From contig PEXU01000030.1 of NCBI GenBank assembly GCA_002774635.1, forward strand, positions 23,368-60,598: 37,231 nt of DNA, written 5' to 3'. The stretch comes from Candidatus Kerfeldbacteria bacterium CG08_land_8_20_14_0_20_40_16. Its GTDB lineage: Bacteria; Patescibacteriota; Patescibacteriia; UM-FILTER-42-10. The notes under the pieces were generated by a model. The model was not told the DNA's origin. It saw only the letters and a program-made list of their open reading frames with translations, and did not search any database. A program made the translations under genes and the position numbers. Within the stretch, counting starts at the first letter, position 1. Every line of letters starts with the position of its first letter. Positions 35,501-37,231 of the stretch are shown in pieces.

Positions 35501-36392
35501 CCGCTCCAGGAAAAGGTGCCACTCCCGAAGGGAAGTTGTGGGTTTCAGCGGTAAAAATCAAATGGTAGAGGCAGAATTGAGCCACGAACGGGGAACATCT
35601 TCCTGGAAACTTAGGAATGATTGTGTTGATCGGGAATCCTCGGATCGCGCTGGAATTATCCTTGAATGCAATCAGACTGTTGGAAGGATTAGCCTTCAGA
35701 GGAGCTTTAATAATCTGGAACAGGGTTTGGGAAAGCGTGTGTCCGTTAATGACCAACTTGCCTCTGAAGAACCAATGGCGGGAATGTTCGCTGTTGGCCT
35801 GGCCAAGCTGGAAACATTCCACGTTAGTGGGATTCCGTCCAATCTTGTTTACGAATAGATCATAGTAGAACTTAAGATCCCACTCATCCATTCCCAAGCC
35901 TAGCTCATGGTTAATTTCTTCCAGTGCTTTGATTCCCTCTTCGATCAGCCGCACTTCATAAACGGATTCCGGTTCAATGCCGGTTTCAAAAGTGATGAGC
36001 GGTTCTGGGTAGGCACATTCGGTCATCCGGTCATGGTTTGTAGTCAGGAACTGAACTGAATCTACTCCGCTTGGCACTACATACCGGCGAGAGCGTTCAA
36101 TCCTTGTTATCTTGATTAAGCCACAAGCATAGCAGATTGCCACGGCGTTGGTGGACCAGGCGGTCTCGAAATTCATTCGAGGGCCGACCTCGAGCAGGCG
36201 CGAATTCGAATTCGCGCTTTCACTTGAAACTAGCAGGGTGCTTTCTCCAAAACTCCCCGGCTCGAAGGTTTCGGTTAACAGCCATTTCAATACTCCCATT
36301 TCATAGGGGGTAAGCGGTTCAGTAGTCTGGATATTGAAGCAGTATTCAATATCCGGTCCTACTCTCCGGTAGAAATGTTGCAGGGCAGGCAT
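32562..36392 (-). CDS. purL: Phosphoribosylformylglycinamidine synthase, single-chain large form with C-terminal glutaminase domain
   Basis: '[14 protein letters not shown]', '[27 protein letters not shown]', C-terminal GATase '[17 protein letters not shown]...[15 protein letters not shown]...HGEGHL'. RBS AAAGGAGG. Confidence 0.96.
   Translation of the reverse strand: [1276 protein letters not shown]
36198..36231. mobile_element. 34-bp insertion carrying a 20-bp perfect palindrome in frame inside purL, flanked by AGCAG direct repeats
   Basis: GCGCGAATTCGAATTCGCGC at 36198-36217; AGCAG at 36193-36197 and 36232-36236; removing 39 bp gives [13 protein letters not shown]. Confidence 0.7.
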
Positions 36393-36668
36393 AGCTACCC
36401 TCCTTTCTTTTGTATTTTCAAACTACTTTCTTTTCTGAAGTTTCAGTTTTAAGCAGAGTTTTTTAGCTTATCAAAATTGGGGCGATAATGCAAAAGGTTT
36501 TTCCTTTTTGCGTTTGGTTTAGTTAATGGAAAGGTTGACACAGGATGGTTTATGAGTTTAGATGTAAAAGTAGGGTTCATATAGTAATTTTGGACAAAAT
36601 GACCCATCAAAGCTTTTCAACAACTATTCATTAGGTATTAGTTGTTTTTAATAATTAGTAGGAGGTCA

Positions 36669-37229
36669 ATGAAAAAAATAGCAATAATTTGTCTAGCTAT
36701 AGCAATATCTACAGTTGCTACAGTAGGCATTTCCCAATATGTCATTGCTGAAGCGAGCCGAGCCGAGGAAAGGATCACTTCTTCACATTTTTCTCAATCA
36801 GAAAATGAGTTAGGGGAGGTAATTTTAGCCGAACTACAAAATAAATTGGGAGGTAATTTGCAATACACCATCGATCAAAATACGGGCAATTTAACTTTTC
36901 TTAAAAGTCAGGGCGGGGGTATTCCGATTACCATGGCGAATAGTAGCAGTTTAAACGGAGTAGGTACCGCTAATCTGTTTATGGAAGAATATGGGGCTTT
37001 ATTCGGTATCAATAATTCAGCAACAGATCTATCTATGATAAAAGAGACAACGGATGAGTTAGGAATGAAGCATATTCGTTATGGTCAGCGCTATTCAAGC
37101 GTGCCGGTTTTTGGCGGGGAGATAATTGTCCATTTGAATAATAATTTAACGGTCGCCTCGGCCAACGGCAAAGCGGTTCCTAATATATCTTTAAGGGTCT
37201 TGCCTAGCAAATTTATGATAAAATGCTAG
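36669..37229 (+). CDS. Secreted FTP-type (fungalysin/thermolysin propeptide-like) protein; likely a truncated or disrupted metalloprotease
   Basis: RBS GGAGG before ATG 36669 (track start 36642 is TTG); signal-like N-terminus; 'GMKHIRYGQRYSSVPVFGGEIIVHLNNNLTVASANGKAVPNI'. Stop at 37227-37229. Confidence 0.7.
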   Translation: MKKIAIICLAIAISTVATVGISQYVIAEASRAEERITSSHFSQSENELGEVILAELQNKLGGNLQYTIDQNTGNLTFLKSQGGGIPITMANSSSLNGVGTANLFMEEYGALFGINNSATDLSMIKETTDELGMKHIRYGQRYSSVPVFGGEIIVHLNNNLTVASANGKAVPNISLRVLPSKFMIKC

Positions 37230-37231
37230 GG

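Noticed and set aside
34833-35858. 341-aa plus-strand ORF opposite purL
   Set aside because: Antisense shadow of conserved PurL coding sequence; no recognisable domain.
36480-36515. GCAAAAGGTTTTTCCTTTTTGC hairpin upstream of purL as a purine riboswitch
   Set aside because: Simple A/T-rich hairpin with no recognisable riboswitch core; too little evidence.

Overview
The window reads as a gene-dense bacterial chromosome segment. The gene content and style (Asn-rich TSP3 surface proteins, large Ig-like proteins, abundant DsbA-like proteins, small palindromic insertions) suggest a Candidate Phyla Radiation/Patescibacteria-like genome, but I cannot verify the taxonomy. The genes, in order, are: a 5'-truncated giant Ig/IPT surface protein; two TSP3/Asn-rich membrane-anchored proteins; ybeY; dgkA-like; ftsA; ftsZ; a wrecked GIY-YIG gene; a GT4 glycosyltransferase; a tandem double CDP-alcohol phosphatidyltransferase; an HtrA protease; prfB with a programmed +1 frameshift; glmS; a split comEC; an archaeal-type FBP aldolase/phosphatase; a YdjM-like protein; three DsbA-like thioredoxins; a VUT/YhhQ transporter; a tiny acidic peptide; an alpha/alpha-toroid-like protein; lgt; an NHL/IPT/FG-GAP protein; a DAG-kinase-like lipid kinase; a full-length purL; and the start of a thermolysin-type propeptide. 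The most interesting signal is a family of small palindromic mobile elements with termini CCCCGTTA(GAAATTT) and perfect 4-bp flanking duplications. One larger member encloses a degenerate GIY-YIG nuclease gene. Others sit inside that gene, at the start codon of a lipid kinase, and in frame inside a CDP-alcohol phosphatidyltransferase. A second, unrelated palindrome is inserted in frame in purL. Together they resemble Rickettsia palindromic elements in behaviour, with a candidate GIY-YIG-encoding autonomous partner.
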